Shown here: one piece after another, positions 7,738-17,244 of the stretch
Layout of the letters: each line of letters starts with the position of its first letter
Position numbering within the stretch: position 1 is the stretch's first letter
Assembly: GCF_000830005.1 (NCBI RefSeq)
Contig: NZ_CP010407.1
Span: 310,001 to 374,000, forward strand
Direction: 5' to 3'
DNA from: Streptomyces vietnamensis
GTDB taxonomy: Bacteria; Actinomycetota; Actinomycetes; Streptomycetales; Streptomycetaceae
Length of the DNA stretch: 64,000 nt
The notes under the pieces: model-generated
Databases searched by the model: none
Told to the model about the DNA's origin: nothing
The model's input: the letters and a program-made list of their open reading frames with translations, nothing else
Made by a program: the position numbers and the translations under genes

Positions 7738-10700
7738 CTATGCGGGCGGCGGTGCCACCGTCGGGCGGAGGCCCAGGTGGTTGTCGTCGTCGCGGAGTTG
7801 GTTGCCCTGGGTGGTGAGCATCTGGTGCGCCATGGGTTCCGGCATGCGGATCACGACCGGGCGGGAGAGGGTCGTCTCGCGGGTCGCCGTGGAGGTGTTG
7901 CCGGTGCGGACCCGGTCGGCGACGTGGGCGACCGCCCTGATGTCAAGGGTGAACTGAACCAGGACCGACTTCATCTTCGGCTTGTGGACCGGCATCGAGC
8001 CGGACGCGTTGGCCGTGGCATCGGTCGTCCCGCCCGAGCCGCCCGTGTTGCCCATCAGCTGGTTGAGGCGGAACTGGTCGGCGTTGAGGACCCCCGCGCC
8101 GGTCATGCCACGGGCCGCCCTGCTGTGGTCGGCCGAGCTCTGGCCGTCCCGCTGGGTGGGGCGCAGACCCTCCGGATGGCTCTGGCCGATCGTCTCGAAG
8201 GCCATCTTGTCGCCCACGCCCAGGACCCGGCCGTTGCGCAGGCGCGCATGCAGGGAGGCCCGGAGGTTCTGGCCCTCCGCACCGGAGGCATGCACGGGCG
8301 GCAGGTCGACGCCGGCGGAGGTGAGAAGCGGCAGGGCGGCGATCATCCACTCGGTGGAGACCGCCTCGTTCAGTGCGTAGGCGGCGGCCTGGCCCTTGTC
8401 GCGGAACCGCGCGCCGCCGCCCGCCTGCCGGACCACGGACGTCAGCAACTGCCGTACCTGTGTGACCCCTTGGAAGCCGTTGACCTGGGCCTCCATCGGC
8501 AGCCGGGCACCGCTCGCGCGCCAGGCGCCCAGGTCGGCCGGGGCCGCCGGGTCGGGAGCACGCGAGCCACGGGCGACCAACGGCACGTCCTGTGACGGGA
8601 GTTCGGCACGGGAGAGCGCGTCCAGGTCGGTGCGCAGGACGCGATGGGTCAGCGCCAGGTTGTCCAGCAGGGCGAGCGCCACCTGGGTGTTTCCCCGGTA
8701 CAGTTCGAGGCTCGCCCGGACCGGCACGCGGATCTTCGCCACCGCCGCCGAACTGGCGTCCGCGACCGTCTTCATGCCGAGCTGGCCCCGGCTCACGGCA
8801 CCGCCGCGTCGCGACGCGCCGGACGAGAGGCCGAGGCCCGCCGCGCCGCCGGTGCTCTTCAGCTTGCCCGAACCACCGTCGGGTTTGCCGGATCCCGCGA
8901 GGACGCCCTCGACGCCGGTCGTCGTGCCCTCGTCGTGGGAGGTCGCCTGCTGGGCCACGGCCGAGGTGATGTACTCCATGTCCCGCCGGTCCGTCGCGTC
9001 GCCCTCGTACTCGCCGTCCCCCACCCGATCGACCTTGAACACCGCCCAGTACGGGGTGTTGCGGCCGTCGAACAGCTCGACGGTGACGCCGCCGTCCATG
9101 GCACCGGACAGCAGTCCGGCGGAGCCGTCCCGGTCCAGGACGCGGAGCAGGCGCTGCACGTTGTCGTTGCGGTCGTCGAGCTGTCGCCGGGGCAGCAGCG
9201 TGTCGGCGAGGTCCTGCTGCTGGTTGAAGGCGAGACGCGAACGCAGTTGCCCGAGCAGCGGTACGAAGTTCGGGAGGTCCTCGATCATGCCGAATCCGAG
9301 GGGGAGTTCGCGGCGGAACCCCGGTCCCGTAGGGGCCGTCCAGAAACTCTCGTCGTCACTCTCGTCCTGGACGGCCTGTTCGGCGGCCGTCCGGAAACTC
9401 TCCGCGTCGCTCTCGTCTCCTGCGGCCGTGTCCGGTTCGGCGGCGTCCAGCCCCGCCTCCCGCCGCAGTTCCTGCGGAAGCTGCGCCTCCGTCAGCCACA
9501 CCCCCGCCGCGGCCGGGAGGGTCTGGGCGCCCTTCGCCACGTAGGGGCCGCCGCCGGTCACCTTGACCTCCGCCACCATGGTGACCAGCACGTCGCACTG
9601 GACCAGATACAGCGGGGCCTTCTTCGGGGTGTGGGCGTTGCGCTCGACCGTGCCGGACAGGGCGTACGACCGGGAGTCGCCCTCGCTCGTGGTGCGGAAC
9701 GTCGACAGGCCCTGCCCGGCACGCCACGTGGTGCCGCTCTCCGAGCCGGTGACGCCGAACTGCACGGTGCTGCTTGCTCCTTGGCCCGACTGTCCGGCGG
9801 ACTGGTGGCCGCCGAGCACGAAGGTCTCGGTGCCCGGGCCCTCGCCGGTGTGCACGAACCTGGGGTTGGCCAGGGCCAGCCGGGTGCCGACCGCGCCGTT
9901 GAGGGCGGCGAGGCGACGCGGGTAGCGGAGGTTCTTGACGACCCAGCCGGAGGACGAGGCCTGCCGCAGCGCCGCCTGGACGGCTCGTTCGCCGAACCGT
10001 TCCTCGATCGCCAGCCGTGGCGCGAGTCCCTCGGTCGCCAGCGCCGGGTCCTCGCGCAGGCGGCTGTTGCGAGCGGCGGCCTTGGACAGCAGCGCGAAGG
10101 CGAGGTCGCGGACGGGCTGCCCGTCGACGGTCTCCACCAGCTGCCAGTCCCGCAGCAGGGATCCGGTGGCCGGCTCGGGGGCGAGCGTGGCCAGGTCACC
10201 GATGCCTTCGGCGGCCACGTCGGTGGCGGGTGCCGGTTCCGCACGGTCCCCGAGCGCCGCGTCGGCCCGGTCCTTGCCCTCCTGGTCCAGGGTGAACTCG
10301 GTCGGCGTGAGCAGCCGTACGTCCTGGCTGCCCAGGTTCATGTACGTCAGCGTCTCGGCCTCCGGCACGTCCCGGCCCGGGCTGCCGACTGTGAGGCCGC
10401 GGGCGAGCTTGCGGGGCCGGGAGGTCATGGTGGCCTCCACGTCGAGGTGCAGGGCCGCCCGGAAGGCACTGGCGGTGTCGGAGCCGTTGGCGACGACGTC
10501 CGTACGACCGGTCGTGCCGGCCTGGTTGCGATGCGAGCCGGAGCTGTGCTTCTCGTAGCGGACCCCGGCGGTCAGGATGCCGGGGACCAGCCGGGCCTGG
10601 CCGAGGACCAGACCGCCGATCGAGCGCGAACTGCTGCGCCCGCTCTGCGCGTTGGCTCCGACAGTCGTGTGGCTGCGCACCGACCAGTCCTTGATGTCGC

Positions 10701-12891
10701 CTTCGTAGGCGGTGTCGCTCAGCGTGCCCCGGACGAGGATCTGCACGTCGTGGGCGTGCATGGTGGTCTTGCGGCGCAGCCGTACCCGGATGCCGGTGGA
10801 CAGCAACTGGTCCTTGTTCACCCGGAGGCTGGTCTCCGAGAGTGCGGTCATCAGCTCGCGGTGGTTGCGCCGCTGGGTCTCGGCCTCCTCGTCGCTGGTG
10901 CCGAGGGCGGGCGCGGTGGTGCCGAACGCGGGGAGGTAGCCCGCCAGTCGGGGGTCGGTGGCGAACATCTGCTGGACGGCCCGCACCATCGGGCCGGTGT
11001 CGACCTGGCTGAGTGCGACGCTGGATCCCCTGCCGTCGTAAGGGAGATGGCGCTCGACGTTCTGTTCGTCGCCGTTCTCATCGGTCCGCGTCGGCTTCTT
11101 GATGAACTCCTCGGCCGTCATGCCCAGCGGCAGCGGCAGCCCGAAGGACTGGGCCTCGTCGGCGCGGAGGCTGATCCACACGTTCATCGTGTGGACGGCG
11201 ACCCGGGTCTCCGGGTGCAGGATCGCCTGGACCGAGCGCGGGCCCGTGCCCTCCGCGGTGAACGTCACGGTTCCGAAGTAGAGCGCCTTCTCGCCCCGGA
11301 CCTCCGCGCCCTGGCGGCCGGCGACGCTCTGTTCGGCCACGGTGAAACGCGCCTTGCGGGCCGCCGCGACAGGCATGGCGGTGGCCCGTACGACGGCCGC
11401 GTTGGAGGCCGCGCCGACACCGATCGCCGGGCCCAGACCCGCCTGGACGGCCCGCCCCTTGCCGGCGCTCTCGGTGACCGCCGTCTGGCCGTGCTGGTGC
11501 GTGCGCAGCTGAGTCTTGCCGGTGCCCCAGGCCGGGGAGAGACCGGTGACCGCGGCGCGCAGCCGGTAGCTGCCCGCCGTCTTTCCGTCCTTGGAGTACA
11601 GGTCCTCGCCGACCACGCCGTCGCGCAGCAGCCGGGGCAGGTCTTCCAGGACGGTGGCCGTGGAGGTCATGTCGTACAGCCGCCCGCGTCCCGGTGCGCC
11701 GGGGGCGGTGAGCGAGGGGTGCAGCACGGAGGCGACGGCGTCGAACAGCCCGCGGCCGGTCTGGTGCGGGGCCGCGTCGTCGGCGACCGCGACCGGTGCC
11801 AGGGAGTCGGCGAGGGAGACGCGCCGGACGGTGTCCGCGGACACCGGCGTGGGCGGGGCGGGCGCCTCGGTGCCGACCGGGACCAGGTGTTCGGTCGGCA
11901 CTCGCTGGGTGAGCGTTCCGGAGTCGCCGAAGGTCTGCGCGTCGTCGGCGCCGTGCCGCTGGACACGGACCTCGTAGCGGACCCTGCGGTGCACCTCGAC
12001 CGAGCCCTTGTCGCTGCGCAGTACACGCGGTTCGGCCACGTTCGTCTGCCGACGGGACTCGCGGGAGGACTGCCAGGGCTGGGCGTTGCCGGTGGCGGCG
12101 CCGCCGAGCCACAGGCCCGGGGCGACGGGCGCGAGCCCGAAGGCGAGGCCGCCGGCGCCCTTGCTGGAGGATCCGCCGCTCGAACTGCTCACGGTGGCTG
12201 ATGAGTTGTGGTGGACGTCGAGCTTGGTGTCCTTGCCCTGGGGGTCCTCGAGCAGGGCCTGCGGCACACCGTCGGTCCCCTGCGAGGCGGCGGCCAGCAG
12301 GTCCCCCGGCTGGAAGACGGGCGGCTTGTCGTCGGGGGCCCGGGAGATCGCGACGGTGACGTCGTACCACTCCCTGCCCGTCCGGCCCTCGACGGCGAAG
12401 GCGCGGCCCTGTCCGAAGAAGCTCTCCGGCCGTCCGGCCAGTTCGTCCGAGATGTCGGCGACCGTGCCGTCGGCGTGCCCGACGACCGCGGACACCGCGT
12501 GCCGGACGAACTCGTGGCCGGTCAGTCCGTAGGTCGAGGAGAGGCCGCCCGCCTGGAGGTGCATCAGGTACGACGGCAGCACGAAGCCCGTCTCGGTGCG
12601 CTCCTCGATGCCCGGCAGGGCGGGGCGGGCGCTCTGGTTCCGGGTCCTTCGCACGGCCCGTGAGGTGGCCGCGTTGCCGGCGGTGCGCTGAAGGGACAGC
12701 AGAGGGTGCGCGACGCCGGAGGCGGAGGCGAGGGCGGGTGGCGGGGCGGGGCGGGACGTCTGGGTCGCCTGCTCGGACGCACCGGTCCTGCCGTCCCCTG
12801 ACTGCTGCCGTTTCCACACGGGACCAACGTAACCATGGGCGGGACGGGACGCGGCCTCTCCTCCAGCTCCCGGCGGATTCGCCGTCCCCAC
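7738..12891 (-). CDS. Giant CIS-linked putative cargo protein with six degenerate repeats
   Basis: 1717 residues, last gene of the long CIS run, 62 bases after the zinc-ribbon gene. The N-terminus is disordered and has HPLLSLQRTAGNAATSRAV (residues 62-80), the LQ..AGNAA signature often found at the start of CIS-associated (DUF4157-type) proteins and also present in the divergent gene at 26484. From about residue 105 the chain looks like six degenerate units of 245-290 residues. Each has a Leu-rich helix, a beta segment, a Ser/Gly-rich linker, a GLG-like strand pair and an alternating hydrophobic strand (for example VEVHRRVRYEVRV near 298, HAHDVQILVRGTL near 713, VLVQFTLDIRAV near 1643). No catalytic motif was recognised. 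Start GTG 12891; GTG 12819 is possible. Probably loaded or delivered by the CIS; function unknown. Confidence 0.7.
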   Translation of the reverse strand: MGTANPPGAGGEAASRPAHGYVGPVWKRQQSGDGRTGASEQATQTSRPAPPPALASASGVAHPLLSLQRTAGNAATSRAVRRTRNQSARPALPGIEERTETGFVLPSYLMHLQAGGLSSTYGLTGHEFVRHAVSAVVGHADGTVADISDELAGRPESFFGQGRAFAVEGRTGREWYDVTVAISRAPDDKPPVFQPGDLLAAASQGTDGVPQALLEDPQGKDTKLDVHHNSSATVSSSSGGSSSKGAGGLAFGLAPVAPGLWLGGAATGNAQPWQSSRESRRQTNVAEPRVLRSDKGSVEVHRRVRYEVRVQRHGADDAQTFGDSGTLTQRVPTEHLVPVGTEAPAPPTPVSADTVRRVSLADSLAPVAVADDAAPHQTGRGLFDAVASVLHPSLTAPGAPGRGRLYDMTSTATVLEDLPRLLRDGVVGEDLYSKDGKTAGSYRLRAAVTGLSPAWGTGKTQLRTHQHGQTAVTESAGKGRAVQAGLGPAIGVGAASNAAVVRATAMPVAAARKARFTVAEQSVAGRQGAEVRGEKALYFGTVTFTAEGTGPRSVQAILHPETRVAVHTMNVWISLRADEAQSFGLPLPLGMTAEEFIKKPTRTDENGDEQNVERHLPYDGRGSSVALSQVDTGPMVRAVQQMFATDPRLAGYLPAFGTTAPALGTSDEEAETQRRNHRELMTALSETSLRVNKDQLLSTGIRVRLRRKTTMHAHDVQILVRGTLSDTAYEGDIKDWSVRSHTTVGANAQSGRSSSRSIGGLVLGQARLVPGILTAGVRYEKHSSGSHRNQAGTTGRTDVVANGSDTASAFRAALHLDVEATMTSRPRKLARGLTVGSPGRDVPEAETLTYMNLGSQDVRLLTPTEFTLDQEGKDRADAALGDRAEPAPATDVAAEGIGDLATLAPEPATGSLLRDWQLVETVDGQPVRDLAFALLSKAAARNSRLREDPALATEGLAPRLAIEERFGERAVQAALRQASSSGWVVKNLRYPRRLAALNGAVGTRLALANPRFVHTGEGPGTETFVLGGHQSAGQSGQGASSTVQFGVTGSESGTTWRAGQGLSTFRTTSEGDSRSYALSGTVERNAHTPKKAPLYLVQCDVLVTMVAEVKVTGGGPYVAKGAQTLPAAAGVWLTEAQLPQELRREAGLDAAEPDTAAGDESDAESFRTAAEQAVQDESDDESFWTAPTGPGFRRELPLGFGMIEDLPNFVPLLGQLRSRLAFNQQQDLADTLLPRRQLDDRNDNVQRLLRVLDRDGSAGLLSGAMDGGVTVELFDGRNTPYWAVFKVDRVGDGEYEGDATDRRDMEYITSAVAQQATSHDEGTTTGVEGVLAGSGKPDGGSGKLKSTGGAAGLGLSSGASRRGGAVSRGQLGMKTVADASSAAVAKIRVPVRASLELYRGNTQVALALLDNLALTHRVLRTDLDALSRAELPSQDVPLVARGSRAPDPAAPADLGAWRASGARLPMEAQVNGFQGVTQVRQLLTSVVRQAGGGARFRDKGQAAAYALNEAVSTEWMIAALPLLTSAGVDLPPVHASGAEGQNLRASLHARLRNGRVLGVGDKMAFETIGQSHPEGLRPTQRDGQSSADHSRAARGMTGAGVLNADQFRLNQLMGNTGGSGGTTDATANASGSMPVHKPKMKSVLVQFTLDIRAVAHVADRVRTGNTSTATRETTLSRPVVIRMPEPMAHQMLTTQGNQLRDDDNHLGLRPTVAPPPA

Positions 12892-12953
12892 TCCATCGAT
12901 ACGTCAACTCCCGTATGCCACAAGGCCATTCGTGGAGCGGGACGGCGCCGGGT

Positions 12954-14288
12954 TCAGCTCCGTTGGAAGAACTCCACCTCCGCCAGCGCCAGATGACGTC
13001 CCCGGGACAGGTCGACGGGTGAGCGCAGTGTCAGGCGTACCGTCTTCGCGTCGCTGATCCCGGTCTGGATCGTCTGCGGGCCCGGCTTGTCGCTGAGGGT
13101 GAGCTGCTCGTCGTGCCGTGTGCCGTCGGCCGTCGTCACCTCCAGGTCGACCTGGAGGGCGCGGGCCTGGCGGGCGTACGCCTCCGGGGACGTGGACGCG
13201 CCGTTGGTGATGATCAGGTCGACGAGGCGGAACGGCTCGCGGAAGGTGTACGTCACCGAGGCGCCCGGTCCGGGGGCACCCCAGTACTTGTCGTTCAGCC
13301 CGTCCGTGGTGTTCGTCGCGGGGTGCCCGGGGAGTGCGCCGCTCGCCTTGATGTCCACCGGGGTCACGGGCGTGGCCTTGCCCAGTTTGTCCCGGGTGTC
13401 CTCCCACAGGGCGCGTCCGGCGGGGAGCAGGAAGAGTCCGGCGGCGCACAGCGCGACCACGACGGCGAGGATCACGATGAGCCGCACGCCCCGCCCCGAA
13501 CCCGCCCGAACCCGACGCCGGAACGGCCACACCGTCCGCCACCACGGCAACGGCGCGGCCTTCTCCACCGGACTCAACTCCGCAGCACACCGCCGGCAGA
13601 ACTTCCGCTCCGGCCGATTGGGCGTCCCGCACACGGGACAGGGCCGCCCGGTGCCCTCGTCCTGCACGGCCGCGGGACGTACGACGGGACGGGGGGCGAC
13701 GGCCTTTGCGGGGAGGACGGGGAGGATCGGGTCGGGGGCGGGGGTGGGGGTGGGGGTGGTCGGGGGGCGGGGAGTGGTGGGCGAGGGCGAGGCGGTGGAG
13801 GCGGACGGGGGCTCGGGGATGGTCGGGGAAGACGGGGTGACGGGGGCCGCCGGGGGCCGAGGGGTGGCCGGCGAGGGCGAGGCGGTGGGTGGTGAGGGTG
13901 GAATGCTGGGGACGGGCGGGGCTTGCGGGGGCCGGGCGGCTGTTCCGGATGCGGGGGCGGTGGGTCGTACGGATTCGGAAAGCCCTGGGGCCGGGGCGGG
14001 GGGAGCTTCCTCGGCGGGGGTCTCGCCCGCGGACCCGCCGGTCGGGGAGTCGGTGCGGGCGGCGTCCGGTGCGGGCTGGGGCGGAGAGCTCGGGGCCTCC
14101 GTGGATCCCGTCGCCGCCGAGGCGACCGTGGGCGGGTTCGCGGGCGCCTGCGTGCTCGCCGACGTGTCCGTGGAGGTCGGCGTACCCGTGCTCGTCGACG
14201 AGTCCGACCAGCCCACGTACGTGCCGCAGTTGCCGCAGAAGTCGTCCGCGGGGTCGTTGGAGGCCCCGCATGCGGGACATGCTCGCAT
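12954..14288 (-). CDS. Zinc-ribbon / transmembrane / glycan-binding-like CIS protein
   Basis: 444 residues. Two zinc ribbons flank a long Pro/Ser/Thr linker: CPACG...FCGNCG at 4-22 and CPVCG...FCRRC at 217-234. One membrane segment (LIVILAVVVALCAAGLFLLP, 270-289) follows a basic stretch, so the zinc ribbons should be cytoplasmic and the C-terminal 150 residues outside. That outer domain (TDGLNDKYW, VTYTFREPFRLVDLIITNGA, RHLALAEVEFFQ) resembles discoidin/NADase-type glycan-binding folds. Three bases after tail protein I, so part of the CIS operon. A membrane protein in a cytoplasmic CIS operon is a good candidate for docking the particle or triggering contraction at the membrane; that role is inference. 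Confidence 0.8.
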   Translation of the reverse strand: MRACPACGASNDPADDFCGNCGTYVGWSDSSTSTGTPTSTDTSASTQAPANPPTVASAATGSTEAPSSPPQPAPDAARTDSPTGGSAGETPAEEAPPAPAPGLSESVRPTAPASGTAARPPQAPPVPSIPPSPPTASPSPATPRPPAAPVTPSSPTIPEPPSASTASPSPTTPRPPTTPTPTPAPDPILPVLPAKAVAPRPVVRPAAVQDEGTGRPCPVCGTPNRPERKFCRRCAAELSPVEKAAPLPWWRTVWPFRRRVRAGSGRGVRLIVILAVVVALCAAGLFLLPAGRALWEDTRDKLGKATPVTPVDIKASGALPGHPATNTTDGLNDKYWGAPGPGASVTYTFREPFRLVDLIITNGASTSPEAYARQARALQVDLEVTTADGTRHDEQLTLSDKPGPQTIQTGISDAKTVRLTLRSPVDLSRGRHLALAEVEFFQRS

Positions 14289-14291
14289 GCG

Positions 14292-14864
14292 TCAGTTCCC
14301 TTCCTCGGTGGGCGGGCCGGGGAGGGCCTCCACCCGAAACGCGACGTGCACCGGGCACATGGCCCGGACGATCTCGTGCACCCTGTCCACGTCCAGCCGT
14401 CCGGTCCCCGACCCGCGGTCCGGAAGGACGCGGATCAGGAGCTCGGCGGCGGGCTCCGGCGGCAGGTCGGAGCCCGCGGTGTTCGACCACGCCGCCCCGC
14501 CGTCGCCGCTCACCTCGGCATGCACGCCCAGCGCGAGACGCAGGGCCTCGGCCAGCCCCCGCTTCGTGCCCCGCCACCGGTGCAGCTCCACCGCGCGGAC
14601 GACCGCCTCCCGGCGCAGTTCCACAGGCCACTGCGGATCGTCCGGGGCACCCACCCACGACGCCAGCCACTGAAGGAAGTCGACCGGCGTCACCCGGGGG
14701 TCGAGGTAGGCGGGCAGGTTGTCGAGCGTCGAGAACACCGGCGCGAGAACGGTGTCGAGCCCGGCGGTGAACCGCTGCGCGAAGTCGTCGTCGGCGTACA
14801 GGGCGGGCAGTTGCTCCCCGATCGGGTACCTGCTCGGCAGCCCGGGTATCGCGGCGCGGCTCAT
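14292..14864 (-). CDS. Phage tail protein I-like baseplate protein
   Basis: 190 residues. The core LPAYLDPRVTPVDFLQWLAS, then GAPDDPQWPVELRREAVVRA and RGTKRGLAEALRLALGV, is the tail protein I/gpI signature. A beta-rich C-terminal part (ELLIRVLPDRG, HVAFRVEALPG) completes it. In CIS particles this wedge protein (Afp12 region) packs with baseplate J and gp25 around the spike. The ATG at 14864 overlaps the baseplate J stop by four bases. Confidence 0.85.
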   Translation of the reverse strand: MSRAAIPGLPSRYPIGEQLPALYADDDFAQRFTAGLDTVLAPVFSTLDNLPAYLDPRVTPVDFLQWLASWVGAPDDPQWPVELRREAVVRAVELHRWRGTKRGLAEALRLALGVHAEVSGDGGAAWSNTAGSDLPPEPAAELLIRVLPDRGSGTGRLDVDRVHEIVRAMCPVHVAFRVEALPGPPTEEGN

Positions 14865-16822
14865 CCCCGCCCCTCCGCCCCGGCCCCCGTCACGACCACC
14901 TGGTGCTGGTACGAGAAGACCAGGGCGCCCGGACCCACGTCGATGCGGTCCGTCGGGGCGCCGCGGCGGCCGGTGACGGGGTCGGCCGGGAACAGGCGGA
15001 TCTCCTCGACCAGCGCGTTGCCGGTGGCGCTTTGCAGGACACCGAAGATCTCGCCGTACTGGACCGGTCGCCCGAATGGCCACCCGGTGCCGTCCGGGCC
15101 GCCGACCAGCGGGTTGAGGTGGCGGAACAGGGCGTCCAGCGCCGCCTCGCGGACCTTGTCGGTGTCGCTGGGGGCCGCCGAGAGGCGGGCCACCACGGTG
15201 ATGCCCTGGTAGACCGGTGGCTCCACCACGAGACGCGTGCCGATCAGGCGCCGTTCGTCGAGGCTCGCGGTGATCGCCGAGAGCACCTGGTCGGACGGGA
15301 TCAGCTGCTCGAGGCGCAGCCGGTCGTCGCCCTCGTCGGCCACCGCGTCCGGCACCACCAGGACCCGTACCGCACCCGGCGCGTCCGCGGCCGGCAGACA
15401 GCGGACCCGGCGCGCCGAGGGCGCGACCTGGTGGCTGATGATCTCGTAGTCCTCGGCGGTCACCGCGCGGTCCTGCATCCGCAGCGCCTGGGGCGCGCGC
15501 CGCCGGGCGTTCTCGACGGTCTCCCCGGCGACCCCGCCGCGCGCCGCCTCCCGGTTGGTGACCTGGGCGATGTACGGAACGGAGCTGAGCAGTACGGAGA
15601 TCGCACCGCGGGCGACGTTTCCCGCGGGGCCGCCGCCGGTGCGGTAGCGGGCGACCCGGATCTGGGCGCCCTTGGGCGGCACGGCACCGCACTGCCGCAG
15701 CGTGCCGTCCGGTTCGCGCAGCGCCGGGGGGAAACCGAACTCGCCGGTGGTGGCGTCGACGCGGACGTGCCGGTCGTCGGGTCCGGAGCGGCCGAAGTGC
15801 TCGACCACCTCCCAGCGCTGCCACCCCTCGCCGGAGGACACCTCCACCGTGGGGGGTTCGGCGTCGAGCAGGATCGGCGGGCGGCCGAGCCGGAAGGTCT
15901 GCCCGGCGATCCCCTCCGAGGTGCCGAGCGGTACGTCGGTCACCGTCTCGGCGTGCTCGACGGACATGGTGCCGCCGACGGTGAACACCGCCGCCTCGCG
16001 CACCGTCGGGGACTCCGAGTAGAACGGCTGGCCCGGCTCCGCCTCGGTGACCCGGCAGCGCAGCCAGCCGGCCCGGGTGCCGCCGATCACCGACGTCGTG
16101 TGCCCGGCCGGCACGTACACGGTGATCTCGCCGGGCCGGTTGAGGCCGCCGGTGGTGTCGTCGCCGGTCTCGCACCGCTGCCAGCCGCCGCCGTCCCACG
16201 CCTCCCACACCAGCGGAGGCTGGCGCGGGTCCACACCGATGCCCTCCACACGGCTGTCCAGGCGTACGGTGACGATGCAGCGCGGCACCGCCGTCGGCAG
16301 TCCGAACAGCAGCGCGTCGCCGGGTTCCGGCGTCGTCTGGAAGCAGGGGATGTCGAGGCCGTCGGCGAGCATGCCGGTCCGGTCGCTCTGCTCACCGGTC
16401 CGGGGAGCGGTGAGCAGGCGGGTCAACTCGCTGGGCAGGATGCGCAGTTCGTCCGTGGTGGTGAACACCACCGCTTCGTCGCTCTCGGCGCCCGCGGTGG
16501 TCACCTCGGTGCCCGGCGGCAGCGCGACGGTGTCGGGCTGCGGCGCCGAGAGCCAGAAGTCGACGTCGGCGCCGGCTGCGGTCGGCGGGAACAGACGGAT
16601 GCCCAACAGGTCCAGGAACGCGGTGTAGTTCTTGTCCGGGACCCTGTTCAGCCGGTACAGCAACTGGTCCACCAGGTAGGCGAACGTCTCGATCAGGGTG
16701 ACGCCCGGGTCGGAGACGTTGTGGTCGGTCCACTCCGGGGCGCGCTGCTGCACGTATCGCTTCGCCTCGTCGACGAGTTGCTGGAACCGCCGGTCGTCCA
16801 GGTTCGGGGAGGGCAGCGCCAT
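14861..16822 (-). CDS. Baseplate J-like wedge protein
   Basis: 653 residues. N-terminus DDRRFQQLVDEAKRYVQQRA followed by WTDHNVSDPGVTLIETFAYL and LDLLGIRLFPP is the typical start of CIS/phage baseplate J homologues (Afp11/gp6 role). The middle contains ATTGEFGFPPALREPDG and the QVTNREAARGG...ENARRRAPQALR region (about 470-510) characteristic of the family. Forms the baseplate wedge that transmits the contraction signal to the sheath. The start at 16822 overlaps the gp25 stop in TGATG, so translation is coupled. Confidence 0.9.
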   Translation of the reverse strand: MALPSPNLDDRRFQQLVDEAKRYVQQRAPEWTDHNVSDPGVTLIETFAYLVDQLLYRLNRVPDKNYTAFLDLLGIRLFPPTAAGADVDFWLSAPQPDTVALPPGTEVTTAGAESDEAVVFTTTDELRILPSELTRLLTAPRTGEQSDRTGMLADGLDIPCFQTTPEPGDALLFGLPTAVPRCIVTVRLDSRVEGIGVDPRQPPLVWEAWDGGGWQRCETGDDTTGGLNRPGEITVYVPAGHTTSVIGGTRAGWLRCRVTEAEPGQPFYSESPTVREAAVFTVGGTMSVEHAETVTDVPLGTSEGIAGQTFRLGRPPILLDAEPPTVEVSSGEGWQRWEVVEHFGRSGPDDRHVRVDATTGEFGFPPALREPDGTLRQCGAVPPKGAQIRVARYRTGGGPAGNVARGAISVLLSSVPYIAQVTNREAARGGVAGETVENARRRAPQALRMQDRAVTAEDYEIISHQVAPSARRVRCLPAADAPGAVRVLVVPDAVADEGDDRLRLEQLIPSDQVLSAITASLDERRLIGTRLVVEPPVYQGITVVARLSAAPSDTDKVREAALDALFRHLNPLVGGPDGTGWPFGRPVQYGEIFGVLQSATGNALVEEIRLFPADPVTGRRGAPTDRIDVGPGALVFSYQHQVVVTGAGAEGRG

Positions 16823-17244
16823 CAGTCCGCGCCTGCTTCCTCGGCCCCCTCCTCGGAGGGGATCGTGTAGAAGGGAAAGACCAGGTTGCGCCGGTCGTTG
16901 GTGGAACGCAGGGTGTAGTGCACGTCGATGTACAGGGTGCCGTCCTCGACCGCGTCGAAGGCGACGACCACGTCGTCGACCGAAATCCGCGGCTCCCACC
17001 GCTCCAGTGCCTCGCGCACCTGCTGCGCGATGCGGCCGGCGGTGGCGCCGTCGCCGGGGGCGAAGACGTAGTCGTGGATGCCGCAGCCGAACTCGGGGCG
17101 CATGGGGCGTTCGCCGGGCGCGGTGCCGAGCACCAGGCGGATCGCCTCCTCGATCTCCCGCTCCCGTTCGACCAGGGCGATCCCGCCGGTCGGCCCGACG
17201 CGCAGCGGGAACGCCCAGCCACGGCCGATGAACCGCTCGCTCAT
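16822..17244 (-). CDS. GPW/gp25-family baseplate protein
   Basis: 140 residues. GWAFPLRVGPTGGIALVERE, then EEAIRLVLGTAPGERPMRPE and FGCGIHDYVFAP, is the gp25 signature including the EPR-like PMRPEFG core that seeds sheath polymerisation in T4 and related systems. A C-terminal strand, DVHYTLRSTNDRRNLVFPF, closes the domain. Start overlaps the PAAR gene stop by one base. Confidence 0.92.
   Translation of the reverse strand: MSERFIGRGWAFPLRVGPTGGIALVEREREIEEAIRLVLGTAPGERPMRPEFGCGIHDYVFAPGDGATAGRIAQQVREALERWEPRISVDDVVVAFDAVEDGTLYIDVHYTLRSTNDRRNLVFPFYTIPSEEGAEEAGAD

Noticed and set aside
8644..12201. 1185-codon plus-strand frame opposite the giant cargo gene
   Set aside because: Composition of an antisense artefact; the minus strand has the AGNAA motif, internal repeats and operon context.
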